Source: Desulfonema magnum (GTDB lineage Bacteria > Desulfobacterota > Desulfobacteria > Desulfobacterales > 4be13). From it: a DNA stretch of 64,000 nucleotides. Below the pieces are notes generated by a model. The model searched no databases, was not told where the DNA came from, and was given only the letters and a program-made list of their open reading frames with translations. The stretch spans positions 1,364,001-1,428,000 of the forward strand of contig NZ_CP061800.1 of assembly GCF_017377395.1 (NCBI RefSeq), in the 5' to 3' direction. Position 1 is the stretch's first letter. Every line of letters begins with the position of its first letter. A program made the position numbers and the translations under genes. Positions 26,286-34,376 of the stretch are shown here, one piece after another.

Positions 26286-27798
26286 TGAAGAAAGAGAACA
26301 AGAAGAAACTCCCGAAAACGTCGCAGAGGAACAGGAAACCGCTGAAAGTCCGGCGGAAGAACAGGAAGTAAGCCTGCTTGATAAAATTATCAAGCAGGGC
26401 AAATTAGCCCGTGATGAGTCTCAGACACCTTACGCTCGTGATCTTATCGGTGAATTTGTTACGCAGATTCTTGAAAAAGAGATGACTCCCAAGGAAGACA
26501 CCGTGGCCATGATCAACCAGCGCATTGCCCAGATTGACCAGCTTCTGACCGATCAGCTGAATGAAATCCTGCATGATGAAGAATTTCAGACGCTCGAGGC
26601 TTCATGGAGAGGGCTGAATTACCTGGTAATGAACACAGAGACCAGCACCAAACTCAAGCTGCGCCTTTTGAATGTCACGAAAAAAGAGTTGTTGGTTGAT
26701 CTGGAAAAGGCGGTTGAGTTTGATCAGAGTCAGTTGTTCAAAAAGCTTTATGAGGAGGAGTACGGAACATTCGGAGGGGATCCTTACACGCTCCTGCTCG
26801 GGGATTTTGAATTCGGACGCCATCCCCAGGACATGGCGCTGCTCGAAAAAATATCCAATGTTTCGGCCGCAGCCCATGCGCCTTTTATTGCCGCGGCCAG
26901 TCCCAAGCTCTTTGATATGGATGGTTTTACAGAGCTGGGCACGCCCAGGGACCTGTCTAAAATATTCGAGAGTCTGGAACTGATCAAATGGAGGTCTTTC
27001 AGGGACAGCGAAGATTCCCGTTATGTCACCCTGACATTGCCCCATATTCTGATGCGTCTGCCATATGGTGCGGAAACAATTCCTGTGGAAGGACTTAATT
27101 TTGAGGAGGATGTTGACGGCAGGGATCATAAGAAATATCTCTGGGGAAACTCAGCATATGCCCTGGGACAGAGAATTACCGAAGCATTTGCAAAATATAA
27201 ATGGTGTGCTGCCATACGGGGTGTGGAAGGCGGCGGACTGGTACAAGGACTGCCCACGCACACCTTTTCCACAGACGAGGGCGATATTGCCCTGAAATGT
27301 CCCACGGAGATCGCTGTCACGGATCGGCGGGAAAAAGAGCTGAATGATCTGGGATTTATCACGCTGGTTCATTGCAAAGGCACGGATTATGCAGCGTTTT
27401 TCGGCGGACAGACCACCCAGAAGCCCAAAGTTTATGATACGCCTGAAGCCAATGCCAATGCCAGAATTTCAGCAATCCTTCCCTACATTCTTGCCTCCTC
27501 ACGGTTTGCGCATTATCTCAAGGTGATTATGCGGGACAAGGTCGGGGCTTTTATGACTGCGGAGAATGTTGAAACCTATCTGAACCGGTGGATTATGAAT
27601 TATGTTCTGGCAAAGGATGACGCGGGACAGGAACTTAAAGCAAAATATCCGTTGCGGGAAGCCCGGGTGGATGTGACTGAGATTCCCGGAAAACCCGGGT
27701 GCTACAACGCTGTTGTTTATCTGAGACCTCATTTTCAGTTGGAAGAGCTGACAGCATCCATTCGCCTGGTGGCTGAGTTGCCGCCGCCGGCTCGCTAA
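26278..27798 (+). CDS. tssC: T6SS contractile sheath large subunit TssC
   Basis: 506 aa VipB-type sheath protein. I choose ATG 26278, preceded by GAGGAGG at 26262-26268 and overlapping tssB, rather than an earlier in-frame codon. The acidic N-terminus (about 1-35) precedes the conserved core (TPKEDTVAMINQRIAQIDQLLTDQLNEILHDEEFQTLEASWRGL, then LLGDFEFGRHPQDMALLEKIS). The C-terminus ENVETYLNRWIMNYV...YNAVVYLRPHFQLEELTASIRLVAELP is the baseplate/ClpV-facing region. Fully intact. Confidence 0.97.
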   Translation: MADEEREQEETPENVAEEQETAESPAEEQEVSLLDKIIKQGKLARDESQTPYARDLIGEFVTQILEKEMTPKEDTVAMINQRIAQIDQLLTDQLNEILHDEEFQTLEASWRGLNYLVMNTETSTKLKLRLLNVTKKELLVDLEKAVEFDQSQLFKKLYEEEYGTFGGDPYTLLLGDFEFGRHPQDMALLEKISNVSAAAHAPFIAAASPKLFDMDGFTELGTPRDLSKIFESLELIKWRSFRDSEDSRYVTLTLPHILMRLPYGAETIPVEGLNFEEDVDGRDHKKYLWGNSAYALGQRITEAFAKYKWCAAIRGVEGGGLVQGLPTHTFSTDEGDIALKCPTEIAVTDRREKELNDLGFITLVHCKGTDYAAFFGGQTTQKPKVYDTPEANANARISAILPYILASSRFAHYLKVIMRDKVGAFMTAENVETYLNRWIMNYVLAKDDAGQELKAKYPLREARVDVTEIPGKPGCYNAVVYLRPHFQLEELTASIRLVAELPPPAR

Positions 27799-27890
27799 GA
27801 CAAGGAAATAAAAGGTTTTGTTTCTGATCATTAAAAGGAGGTGAGGTCTGACATATTATTAACGCGTTAAAATCTGACAGACATAGAAGT

Positions 27891-28016
27891 TTTAAGAAAA
27901 GAATTATCCGGAGTGCCAAACTTACAGTTTGGCAGATCCCGCCGCTTTTCGGCTGTCGGAAATATTGCCAAACTGTAAGTTTGGCACTCCGGAGTGAGAA
28001 ATCTTTTCTTAAAAGT
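27891..28016. repeat. TCCGGAGTGCCAAACT inverted repeat with TTTTAAGAAAAG ends, between tssC and hcp
   Basis: The core at 27907-27993 has TCCGGAGTGCCAAACTTACA and TGTAAGTTTGGCACTCCGGA arms. Outer arms GTTTTAAGAAAAGA and TCTTTTCTTAAAAG extend it. Lying between sheath and tube genes, it could attenuate or stabilise the transcript and so let hcp be expressed at a different level from tssBC. Confidence 0.8.
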
Positions 28017-28057
28017 TATATTAGTAAAAAACTTTGACAAGGGAAAGGAAAAGAAAA

Positions 28058-28552
28058 ATGGCCAGTAACATGCTATTAAAATTGGACACAATAGATGGTG
28101 AGAGTACCGACGCGGTTCACGCGGGTGAAGGATGGATTGAAATCCTTTCGTGGTCTCATGGTTTCACTCAGCCGACGACCCCTGTAAGGGCGTCTTCCGG
28201 TTCCACCACGGAAATGTGCAACCATTCGGATGTCAGCGTGACCAAGTATCTGGATAAGGCCACGGATCAGATTCTGAACAAGGTCTGGTCCGGCAAGCAG
28301 CTTGCAGAGGCGCATATCGAGTGCTATCGGTCAGACGGAAATAACAACCCGGTCAAGTATCTCCAGATTGATATGGAAAAGGTTATTATTTCCAATTATA
28401 ACATATCAGGGGGCGGGGGTGATGTTCCCATGGAAAATCTTTCCCTGTCATACGGAAAAGTGACATACAATTATATCCAGTATGATAACGAGGGAAATCC
28501 CCAGGGCGTGCAGCCCGTTTCCCATGATCTGACGACCAATGAAGTTGGTTGA
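28058..28552 (+). CDS. hcp: T6SS tube protein Hcp (TssD)
   Basis: 164 aa; hexameric rings of Hcp stack into the inner tube that carries effectors. ATG 28058 follows an AAAGGAA Shine-Dalgarno. Family features are MLLKLDTIDGESTD at the start, IEILSWSHGFTQP, VTKYLDKATDQILNKVWSGKQLAEAHIECYR and PMENLSLSYGKVTYNYI near the end. No C-terminal extension, so it is a plain tube subunit rather than a fused effector. Confidence 0.97.
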   Translation: MASNMLLKLDTIDGESTDAVHAGEGWIEILSWSHGFTQPTTPVRASSGSTTEMCNHSDVSVTKYLDKATDQILNKVWSGKQLAEAHIECYRSDGNNNPVKYLQIDMEKVIISNYNISGGGGDVPMENLSLSYGKVTYNYIQYDNEGNPQGVQPVSHDLTTNEVG

Positions 28553-28657
28553 TGAATTTGCCTCGGAGCCTCCTCTGAACGATTTGCAGGCACGGGCAGG
28601 GGAGGCTTTCCGACAATAAATTTATACTTATCCGAAGGCGCAAAGGAAGTGGCTTTA

Positions 28658-28793
28658 TCCGGAGTGCGAAAATTTTATTTTCGCAGTTGCAAACATAAAA
28701 TTTTCGCACTCCGGATTGTGGAAAGGCGAAGTTTTATGCAGTTGCAAAAATAAAATTTTTGCACTCCGGATTGTGGAAAGGTGAAGTTCTATG
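28658..28793 (+). repeat. Inverted repeat plus 55-bp tandem duplication of the tssE leader
   Basis: A TCCGGAGTGCGAAAATTTTA / TAAAATTTTCGCACTCCGGA stem (28658-28715) is followed by a ribosome site and ATG at 28736. The 55 bases 28684-28738 are then repeated as 28739-28793, giving a second ribosome site and the real tssE ATG at 28791. The first ATG opens only a five-codon frame (MQLQK, stop at 28751-28753). The 238-base hcp-tssE gap holds nothing else. Confidence 0.85.
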
Positions 28794-29285
28794 ACTGGCC
28801 CGAAAACCGCATTTAAAAGCAGAGCATCCCTCATTGACCGGCTGGTGGATGAGCATCCTGAATCAGAGCGGGAAGCCATTCCTTTGCGAACCCTGAACAA
28901 AAACCAGTTAAAGGCTTCGATACGCCGGGATTTGGAGTGGCTGCTCAATACACGCACGCCCATTCCGGGCAGTCTGTTTGACAGAAAGGCCCTGACAGTG
29001 ACAGATTACGGCGTACCGGATTTCAGTTCATATACCACAACAAGTGCTGTTGATCAGCAGCGTCTGGCAAAAAGGCTTACACGAGCCATATCAGCCTTTG
29101 AACCGAGGCTTCAGAATGTAAGGGTCGGGGTGGAGCCGGTCATCGTAAATGAAAAAACCCTCCAGATCGTTATTGAGGTCGTTGTTAAGGCTGTTGTTGT
29201 TGTGGACACAATGAGAGAATCTGTTTCCTTTTCAACGATTCTCCAGAAAAACTCCGAGGCAAGAAGGGTTTATGAACAAAAATAA
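28791..29285 (+). CDS. tssE: T6SS baseplate subunit TssE (gp25-like)
   Basis: 164 aa, homologous to phage T4 gp25, which nucleates sheath assembly in the baseplate wedge. The conserved gp25 features are LKASIRRDLEWLLNTR (about 42-57), TDYGVPDFSSY (about 72-82), AISAFEPRLQNVRV and the C-terminal strand region. GGAAAGGTGAAG serves as ribosome site; an almost identical decoy site and start lie 55 bases upstream through a local duplication. Confidence 0.95.
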   Translation: MTGPKTAFKSRASLIDRLVDEHPESEREAIPLRTLNKNQLKASIRRDLEWLLNTRTPIPGSLFDRKALTVTDYGVPDFSSYTTTSAVDQQRLAKRLTRAISAFEPRLQNVRVGVEPVIVNEKTLQIVIEVVVKAVVVVDTMRESVSFSTILQKNSEARRVYEQK

Positions 29286-29316
29286 AAGGAATTGTGCAGG
29301 AGGTGCGGACTGAACC

Positions 29317-31161
29317 ATGAACGGAAACAACAAAAGCCATATGCTTGAGTATTATCAGCAAGAACTGACCTACCTGCGTAAAATGGGGGCGGAATTCGCG
29401 GAACAGTATCCCAAGGTGGCAGGCAGATTGGAAATGGGGACTGACCGAAGCCCTGACCCGCACATTGAACGGCTTATTGAATCCTTTGCCTTTTTAACTG
29501 CCAGGATACAATACAATCTTGAAAGCGAATTTCCCCGGCTCTCCACCGCGCTCCTCGGTGTACTCTATCCTCAGTTCCTGAATCCTGTCCCTTGCATGAC
29601 AGTTGCCCGGTTTGAGGTGGATCCGGGCCAGTTAAAACTCACCTCAAGATATTCCGTGGAGAAACACACACCGTTGTTCACCCAAACCGAACAGGGGCAT
29701 ATTTGCCGTTTCAGGACATGCTATCCGATTGACCTCTGGCCTGTGGAGGTCACGGAGGCTGAGTTTGAAGCTCCGGATAAATATGAGTTTATGCCCTCCA
29801 ATGTGTTCACCGTGCTGCGGCTGAGAATTAAAAGCCAGACAGGTTCTTTTGATGATCTGGCAATTCCGCATCTTCGTTTTTATCTCAATGGCGAGCGAAT
29901 GCTGGTAAATGACCTGTATGAGCTGCTTTTCGGCAATGTCATTGACGTTGCGGTCCTAGCCCCGGAGGAAGATACAAGCCCCCCTGTCTTTCTGACGAAG
30001 AATGCCATTCTGCCCGTGGGATTCAGGCCGGAGGAGGACGTGCTTCCTTATCCTCCAAATGCCCACGCTGGATACCGTCTGCTTCATGAATATTTCACTT
30101 TTCCGGAAAAATACCTCTTTTTTGATCTTGATTTTCAGAAAGGACAACGCGGGGAGAACAATACTTCTTATCTCCCGTCCGCGGGCGATTATTTCGACAT
30201 TCTGATTATGACAGATCAGCCCAGGGCCAGGCGTCTGACCATTGACAAAAACACCTTCTGTCTGGGCTGTACTCCGATTATCAATCTCTTTCATAAGACA
30301 ACAGACCCCATCCGGCTGGATCAGCAGCGAGTGGAATATCCGCTTGTTCCTGACAAACGACGGGAAAAGACCACTGAGATTCATTCTGTGCTTTCTGTTT
30401 CCGAGACCACTGATTCCAGAGATAAATCCGGTGCGATAGAGCCGTTTTTTTCCTTTAATCACCAGATGGAGAAAAAAGAGAATAAGGCATTCTGGTTCGC
30501 CAGACGCGAACCTGAGATCAGGAAAGACATATTCGGAACCCGGATGGTTATCTCCTTTGTTGACTTGGATTTCAATCCCGGACTTCCGCCGGCCTCCACA
30601 GTTTACGCGCATACGCTTTGTACAAATCGGAATCTCGCGGAAGACCTTCCCACAGGCGCGCTGCTTCAGATTGAAAGGTCTGTCCCTGTTTCACGTATTT
30701 TTACTCTTGACAAACCCACACGGCAAATTGATCCGCCTCTGGAGGGCGCGACCCTGTGGCGGCTGATTTCGCATCTTTCACTGAACTATCTGTCTCTGAG
30801 CGACTCGGACGAGAGTTTGGAATCACTGAAAGAAATCATTCGGCTTTATGATCTTTCAGAGCGCATGGACGCATGTAAACAGGGTGCGGGCATAAGGGAA
30901 ATGTCGTGTAAGAAAATCGTAAGGCGTTTTGGGCCGGATGCGTGGAGAGGCTTCTGCCGAGGTACGGAGATCACCATGATATTCAATGAAGGGGAATACG
31001 AGGGAGGGAGCAGCGCGTTTCTTTTCGGTGCTGTGCTGAACAGCTTTTTCCCGCTTTATGCGTCTGTGAATTCTTTTACCCAACTGATCATAAAAAGTCA
31101 AAAACATAAAGGAATTTGGAAAAGATGGGAACCCATGGTTGGGGAACAGATGTTTCTTTAG
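29317..31161 (+). CDS. tssF: T6SS baseplate subunit TssF
   Basis: 614 aa, the core of the TssF2-TssG wedge. The N-terminal signature MLEYYQQELTYLRKMGAEFAEQYPKVAGRL and the LIESFAFLTARIQYNLESEFPRLSTALLGVLYPQFLNPVP stretch are diagnostic. The C-terminal half (SRIFTLDKPTRQIDPPLEGATLWRLISHLSLNYLSL) is intact. The end overlaps tssG by 46 bases, so both are translated together. Confidence 0.96.
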   Translation: MNGNNKSHMLEYYQQELTYLRKMGAEFAEQYPKVAGRLEMGTDRSPDPHIERLIESFAFLTARIQYNLESEFPRLSTALLGVLYPQFLNPVPCMTVARFEVDPGQLKLTSRYSVEKHTPLFTQTEQGHICRFRTCYPIDLWPVEVTEAEFEAPDKYEFMPSNVFTVLRLRIKSQTGSFDDLAIPHLRFYLNGERMLVNDLYELLFGNVIDVAVLAPEEDTSPPVFLTKNAILPVGFRPEEDVLPYPPNAHAGYRLLHEYFTFPEKYLFFDLDFQKGQRGENNTSYLPSAGDYFDILIMTDQPRARRLTIDKNTFCLGCTPIINLFHKTTDPIRLDQQRVEYPLVPDKRREKTTEIHSVLSVSETTDSRDKSGAIEPFFSFNHQMEKKENKAFWFARREPEIRKDIFGTRMVISFVDLDFNPGLPPASTVYAHTLCTNRNLAEDLPTGALLQIERSVPVSRIFTLDKPTRQIDPPLEGATLWRLISHLSLNYLSLSDSDESLESLKEIIRLYDLSERMDACKQGAGIREMSCKKIVRRFGPDAWRGFCRGTEITMIFNEGEYEGGSSAFLFGAVLNSFFPLYASVNSFTQLIIKSQKHKGIWKRWEPMVGEQMFL

Positions 31162-32183
31162 AAGAACTGCTCTTTGACAAAGGATATCGTTTTGATTTTT
31201 ATCAGGCAGCGAGGCTGCTGGAGGCGATGTATTCTGAGGTATCTCCGGGATATCCGAAAAAACCTTTGGGAGAGGGGGCAGAACCTGGAAAAGAGTCTGT
31301 CCGATTTAAATCAAAGGTGGGGTTTGACTTCCCGGCCAGTGAGATTGATGAAATTATCCGTGCAAATGGAAAACCCGCACAGATGACCGTGAATTTTATG
31401 GGGCTTGCAGGGGGGCTGGGACCCTTGCCTGCTCCTTATACAGAACTGATTCTTGAGCGGGCATGGCGCAAAGATACCGCGTTAAGAGATTTTCTCGATA
31501 TTTTCAACCACAGGCTGATTTCTCTGATGTACCGGGTGCGGAAGATTTACCGCATTGGTTTTGATTTCAAGGCACCGGAACAAAGCCATTTTTCCCGGTA
31601 TTTTTTCTCTCTCATGGGGATGGGGATGAAGAGCCTCAGAGGAAGAATGGGGCTGCCGGATCGTGCGCTGCTGTTTTATACGGAACTCCTGAACCAGCAG
31701 CCCCGTTCCATGACCGGGCTTGAATCTGTTCTCTCGGATTATTTTAAGGTGATGGTGAGAGGGAATCAGTTATGCGGCAGGTGGATTCATATCGAAGAAG
31801 ATGAGATTACCCGGCTCGGAGCTTCCGGGCAAAACCGGACGCTGGGACAGGATGCGGTGCTGGGTTCCCGCGTATGGGATCAGCAGGGAAAATTTGAACT
31901 GATGATCGGGCCGCTCACATATGAGCAGTTTCTTGATTTTTTGCCGACGGGCTCCGCTTATGTTCCGCTTTGCGAATTTACCCGGTTTTATATTGGAACA
32001 GACGAACTTGATTATGATTTTCTCCTGATTTTAAAAAAGGACGAGAAAGTTGAGGCTGGGCTGGGAAAAGCAGACGGGCCACGACTGAGTTGGACTTCAT
32101 GGCTGAAGCGTGGCGGTTCTGATACGGAATATGAGCGGGTAAGGCTTTCTCCTCAGCTTGAGGATGAGAGCGAGAGAATATGA
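31116..32183 (+). CDS. tssG: T6SS baseplate subunit TssG
   Basis: 355 aa wedge protein. Signature LLFDKGYRFDFYQAARLLEAMY at about 17-38 and SVRFKSKVGFDFPASEIDEI, followed by VNFMGLAGGLGPLPAPYTELIL and FNHRLISLMYR. The start is inside tssF (46-base overlap). It is the last gene of the tssBC-hcp-tssEFG run before the second island. Confidence 0.95.
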   Translation: MEKMGTHGWGTDVSLEELLFDKGYRFDFYQAARLLEAMYSEVSPGYPKKPLGEGAEPGKESVRFKSKVGFDFPASEIDEIIRANGKPAQMTVNFMGLAGGLGPLPAPYTELILERAWRKDTALRDFLDIFNHRLISLMYRVRKIYRIGFDFKAPEQSHFSRYFFSLMGMGMKSLRGRMGLPDRALLFYTELLNQQPRSMTGLESVLSDYFKVMVRGNQLCGRWIHIEEDEITRLGASGQNRTLGQDAVLGSRVWDQQGKFELMIGPLTYEQFLDFLPTGSAYVPLCEFTRFYIGTDELDYDFLLILKKDEKVEAGLGKADGPRLSWTSWLKRGGSDTEYERVRLSPQLEDESERI

Positions 32184-32292
32184 TCAGGTGAAGCTTTTCT
32201 CACAAAAAAACATGTTTCTATGGGAAAAGCAGAGGGCGTGACGAGGTATATAGATATATGAGGTAAGACGGGGACTTGTAATATGAGAGTAC

Positions 32293-32454
32293 CTGAACGG
32301 GCGGCTCACAATCGGGGAGTGCGGGGAAATATTGAAAACAGGCCGCTGAGGTTTTCTTGAACCGCTGTGGGACAGAGGAATTCCTGACGATGCCCTTAAT
32401 GACGACGAACTGGAGCAGCAGGTATCCCTGCTGTGAGAACTGGCTGATATCTGA
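32293..32454 (+). pseudogene. Degraded small gene with two in-frame stops
   Basis: The frame reads LNGRLTIGECGEILKTGR, stop, GFLEPLWDRGIPDDALNDDE then LEQQVSLL, stop, ELADI, stop. Residue use is protein-like on both sides of each TGA, so this looks like a small decayed gene and not random sequence. Family not recognised; small antitoxin-like proteins are a guess from the neighbourhood. Confidence 0.4.
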
Positions 32455-32522
32455 TGAACTTCGTTTTTGAGAATATAATCTGACTGAATAAAATGCTTAA
32501 AAATTGAAAATGGTTCAAGAAC

Positions 32523-32640
32523 ATGTCACTGAAATTCGAATGGAATCCGAACAAAGCCAAAAAGAATATTCTTTCAGTTCGCCAAGTTCTTTGATTCCGA
32601 AGGAATTTTGTCTCTGAAGCCGGATTGAAAAAAGCTCTCA
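32523..32640 (+). pseudogene. BrnT-like toxin remnant
   Basis: ATG at 32523 opens MSLKFEWNPNKAKKNILSVR and soon stops, followed in a shifted frame by FAKFFDSEGILSLKPD. The phrase FEWNPNKAKKN is the start of BrnT ribonuclease toxins (consensus FEWDPxKAxxN). Most of the gene and any BrnA antitoxin are gone. Apart from this and the preceding remnant, 32184-32741 holds no gene. Confidence 0.55.
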
Positions 32641-32741
32641 CTTTTCAGCATAATCCCGAATTATTCTGATAATATGTTATTTTTTATAAATTTAATTAAG
32701 AAAAACAAAAACCATGATTTGGAAAAAAAGGAACACAGATT

Positions 32742-33089
32742 TTGAAACTGGCAGATATTGCTGACAGCATCCGTATTGATCCCCGTAAACTAACACATTA
32801 TGTGCTTGATCCCGATTCTCCGCATGGAAGACATAAAGCTGTTCTTTTTGAGAAGCTGCTCGGGTTTACAAAAGAAAACTACAGGGATCTGATTCGTCAG
32901 CTTGAAGGCGGAGCCATGAAGGCCGAGATTACTTTCCATAGCGAGGACAGATTCGGAAAACGTTATACAGCAGATATTCCCGTCAAAGGAACAGAAGGCC
33001 GGCATGCCGTCATAAGAACAGGATGGATCACAGTTCCCGAAAGCAGGGAAGCTCATCTCGTAACACTTTATGTAAGGAAAAAAATATGA
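32742..33089 (+). CDS. DUF6883-like protein
   Basis: 115 aa: KLTHYVLDPDSPHGRHKAVLFEKLLGFTKENYRDLIRQL followed by DRFGKRYTADIPVKGTEGRHAVIRTGWI. This matches my memory of DUF6883, small proteins usually paired with DUF4926 proteins in a toxin-antitoxin-like arrangement. A TTG start is used. The stop overlaps the next start (ATGA), so the two are coupled. Function unproven. Confidence 0.7.
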   Translation: MKLADIADSIRIDPRKLTHYVLDPDSPHGRHKAVLFEKLLGFTKENYRDLIRQLEGGAMKAEITFHSEDRFGKRYTADIPVKGTEGRHAVIRTGWITVPESREAHLVTLYVRKKI

Positions 33090-33469
33090 TACCGGATATA
33101 GGAGACATAATCGAACTTGTCACGGACATCCCGGAAAAAAATCTGCGTGCCGGGGTGCGGGGTGCGGTTGTTCATTGTCACGGCAATGATGTTTATGAAA
33201 TCGAATTCACCGACGAGAACGGAGAGACCCTTGATTTCTCAGCCTTGCATGCAAAACATTTTATCGTTGTATGGCGGGCTGAGACCCGGCAATGGATTCC
33301 GATTGCGGAGCAGACTTCGGCGCTGGTTGCGGGTCTGCCTGATGACGCTGCAAAAGAAGTATTGGATTTCGCCCGCTTTTTATTCATGCGGAATTACCAG
33401 TCTGCCGGTTATAAGGTACTCAGAAAAAACTCATTATCCCAACATAAGCATCATACACAAATTGTCTGA
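33086..33469 (+). CDS. DUF4926-like protein with repeat-derived C-terminus
   Basis: 127 aa. Residues 1-60 (GDIIELVTDIPEKNLRAGVRGAVVHCHGNDVYEIEF) are DUF4926, and 60-105 (VWRAETRQWIPIAEQTSALV, then DDAAKEVLDFARFLFMR) complete the usual protein. From residue 110 on, the codons are supplied by the inverted-repeat element at 33412-33516, replacing the natural end with KVLRKNSLSQHKHHTQIV. The core is intact, so the protein may still work with the upstream DUF6883 protein. Confidence 0.75.
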   Translation: MIPDIGDIIELVTDIPEKNLRAGVRGAVVHCHGNDVYEIEFTDENGETLDFSALHAKHFIVVWRAETRQWIPIAEQTSALVAGLPDDAAKEVLDFARFLFMRNYQSAGYKVLRKNSLSQHKHHTQIV

Positions 33470-33516
33470 AGTTCATACATCAAAAACTGGAATAATGAGT
33501 TTAATCCGAGTACCTA
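33412..33516. repeat. MITE-like element F at the 3' end of the DUF4926 gene
   Basis: TAAGGTACTCAGAAAAAACT and its near-complement AGTTTAATCCGAGTACCTA, with inner CATTATCC/GGAATAATG arms, give a 105-bp inverted repeat with TA ends. It carries the new stop codon of the gene it entered. Confidence 0.75.
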
Positions 33517-33641
33517 AAAACATATCTGCATTCTGACGTGAGAAAAAAAGAGCAGCATAATTCGTCAATGCTGTCTTTAGAATAAAATTAAAAATTGAAA
33601 CAAGATGAATAGAACAAGAAAAAATCTGCTCCTTTAACTTA

Positions 33642-34268
33642 TTGGTGGAAAATGAAGATTTGTTTTCAGAGATTAAAGAAGCGGAGATCAGCGAGTTTTT
33701 ATCAACGATTTTAAAACAAAATGTTCTCCTGGCCCTGGCAATCGGTAAGGAAAAAGCCTGTTCCGAACTCATCATCATTAATCTCTTACTGGAGATAAAA
33801 AACCAGTTTAACGTCAGCTTTTTTTCCGGCATAGATTTTACGGTGGATAAAGAAAAAGGATTAAACGGATTTTGTGACTTTAAGTACCCGGCCATAAATT
33901 TTCAGGTATCAGTGGATTTCGGGTCGGAACTGAAAAAAAGTCCCTTTTTTTCAGTTCCGCCCGGAAGGACATGTGGTGCATGTCGTGCTGCTTATGGCAG
34001 GAAATCCCGGAAAACTTTTGGCCAGCTACTTATCATAAGCAAGTCACCAGAACAATTGTTTTTAGATATCCCTGTGCTGGCAGTGGTTGAAGCAAAAAAT
34101 GAAAAAATTGTCAGCGGACTGGGACAGTGTGTTGCGGAAATGATCGCCGCAAAAATTTATAACGAGCGGGAAGGCAATGCGCTTCCATGTATATATGGCG
34201 CAGTTACAACCGGACATGCCTGGAAATTTTTAAAACTGGAGGAAGATACAGCTTACATAGATATTTAA
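33642..34268 (+). CDS. PD-(D/E)xK-nuclease-like protein carrying an in-frame MITE insertion
   Basis: 208 aa (TTG start, uncertain). A nuclease-like core is visible: D79 in GFCDF and E150-x-K152 in VVEAKNE, then GLGQCVAEMIAAKIYNE. Between them, residues about 81-131 come from a 148-bp inverted-repeat element plus its TA duplication (33883-34032, 150 bases). Removing those 150 bases joins GAC TTT ATC ATA to read CDFIISKSPEQLFLDIPVLA, which looks like the natural family sequence. So the gene stayed open but with 50 foreign residues between two putative active-site residues. Activity is doubtful. Confidence 0.7.
   Translation: MVENEDLFSEIKEAEISEFLSTILKQNVLLALAIGKEKACSELIIINLLLEIKNQFNVSFFSGIDFTVDKEKGLNGFCDFKYPAINFQVSVDFGSELKKSPFFSVPPGRTCGACRAAYGRKSRKTFGQLLIISKSPEQLFLDIPVLAVVEAKNEKIVSGLGQCVAEMIAAKIYNEREGNALPCIYGAVTTGHAWKFLKLEEDTAYIDI
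33881..34032. mobile_element. MITE-like element D (TA target, in frame inside a gene)
   Basis: Left end TAAGTACCCGGCCATAAATT and the complement of the right end, TAAGTAGCTGGCCAAAAGTT, match at most positions. TA lies at both outer ends (33881-33882 and 34031-34032). An inner GGAACTGAAAAAAAG/CTTTTTTTCAGTTCC stem is present. Length between the TA pairs is 148 bp. Confidence 0.8.
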
Positions 34269-34376
34269 GATTATTATATAAAAAATCCAAAGAAGATTAT
34301 TGGAATATTCGGGCATATGATCAGATCATCAGCATAAGAGAATTTGTCAGTTAAGATAGGAGAAAGAAACTGAAAC

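Noticed and set aside
33473..33895. Minus-strand 140-aa frame opposite the nuclease-like gene
   Set aside because: The plus-strand frame has the EAK motif and a continuous family sequence; the minus frame is its shadow.
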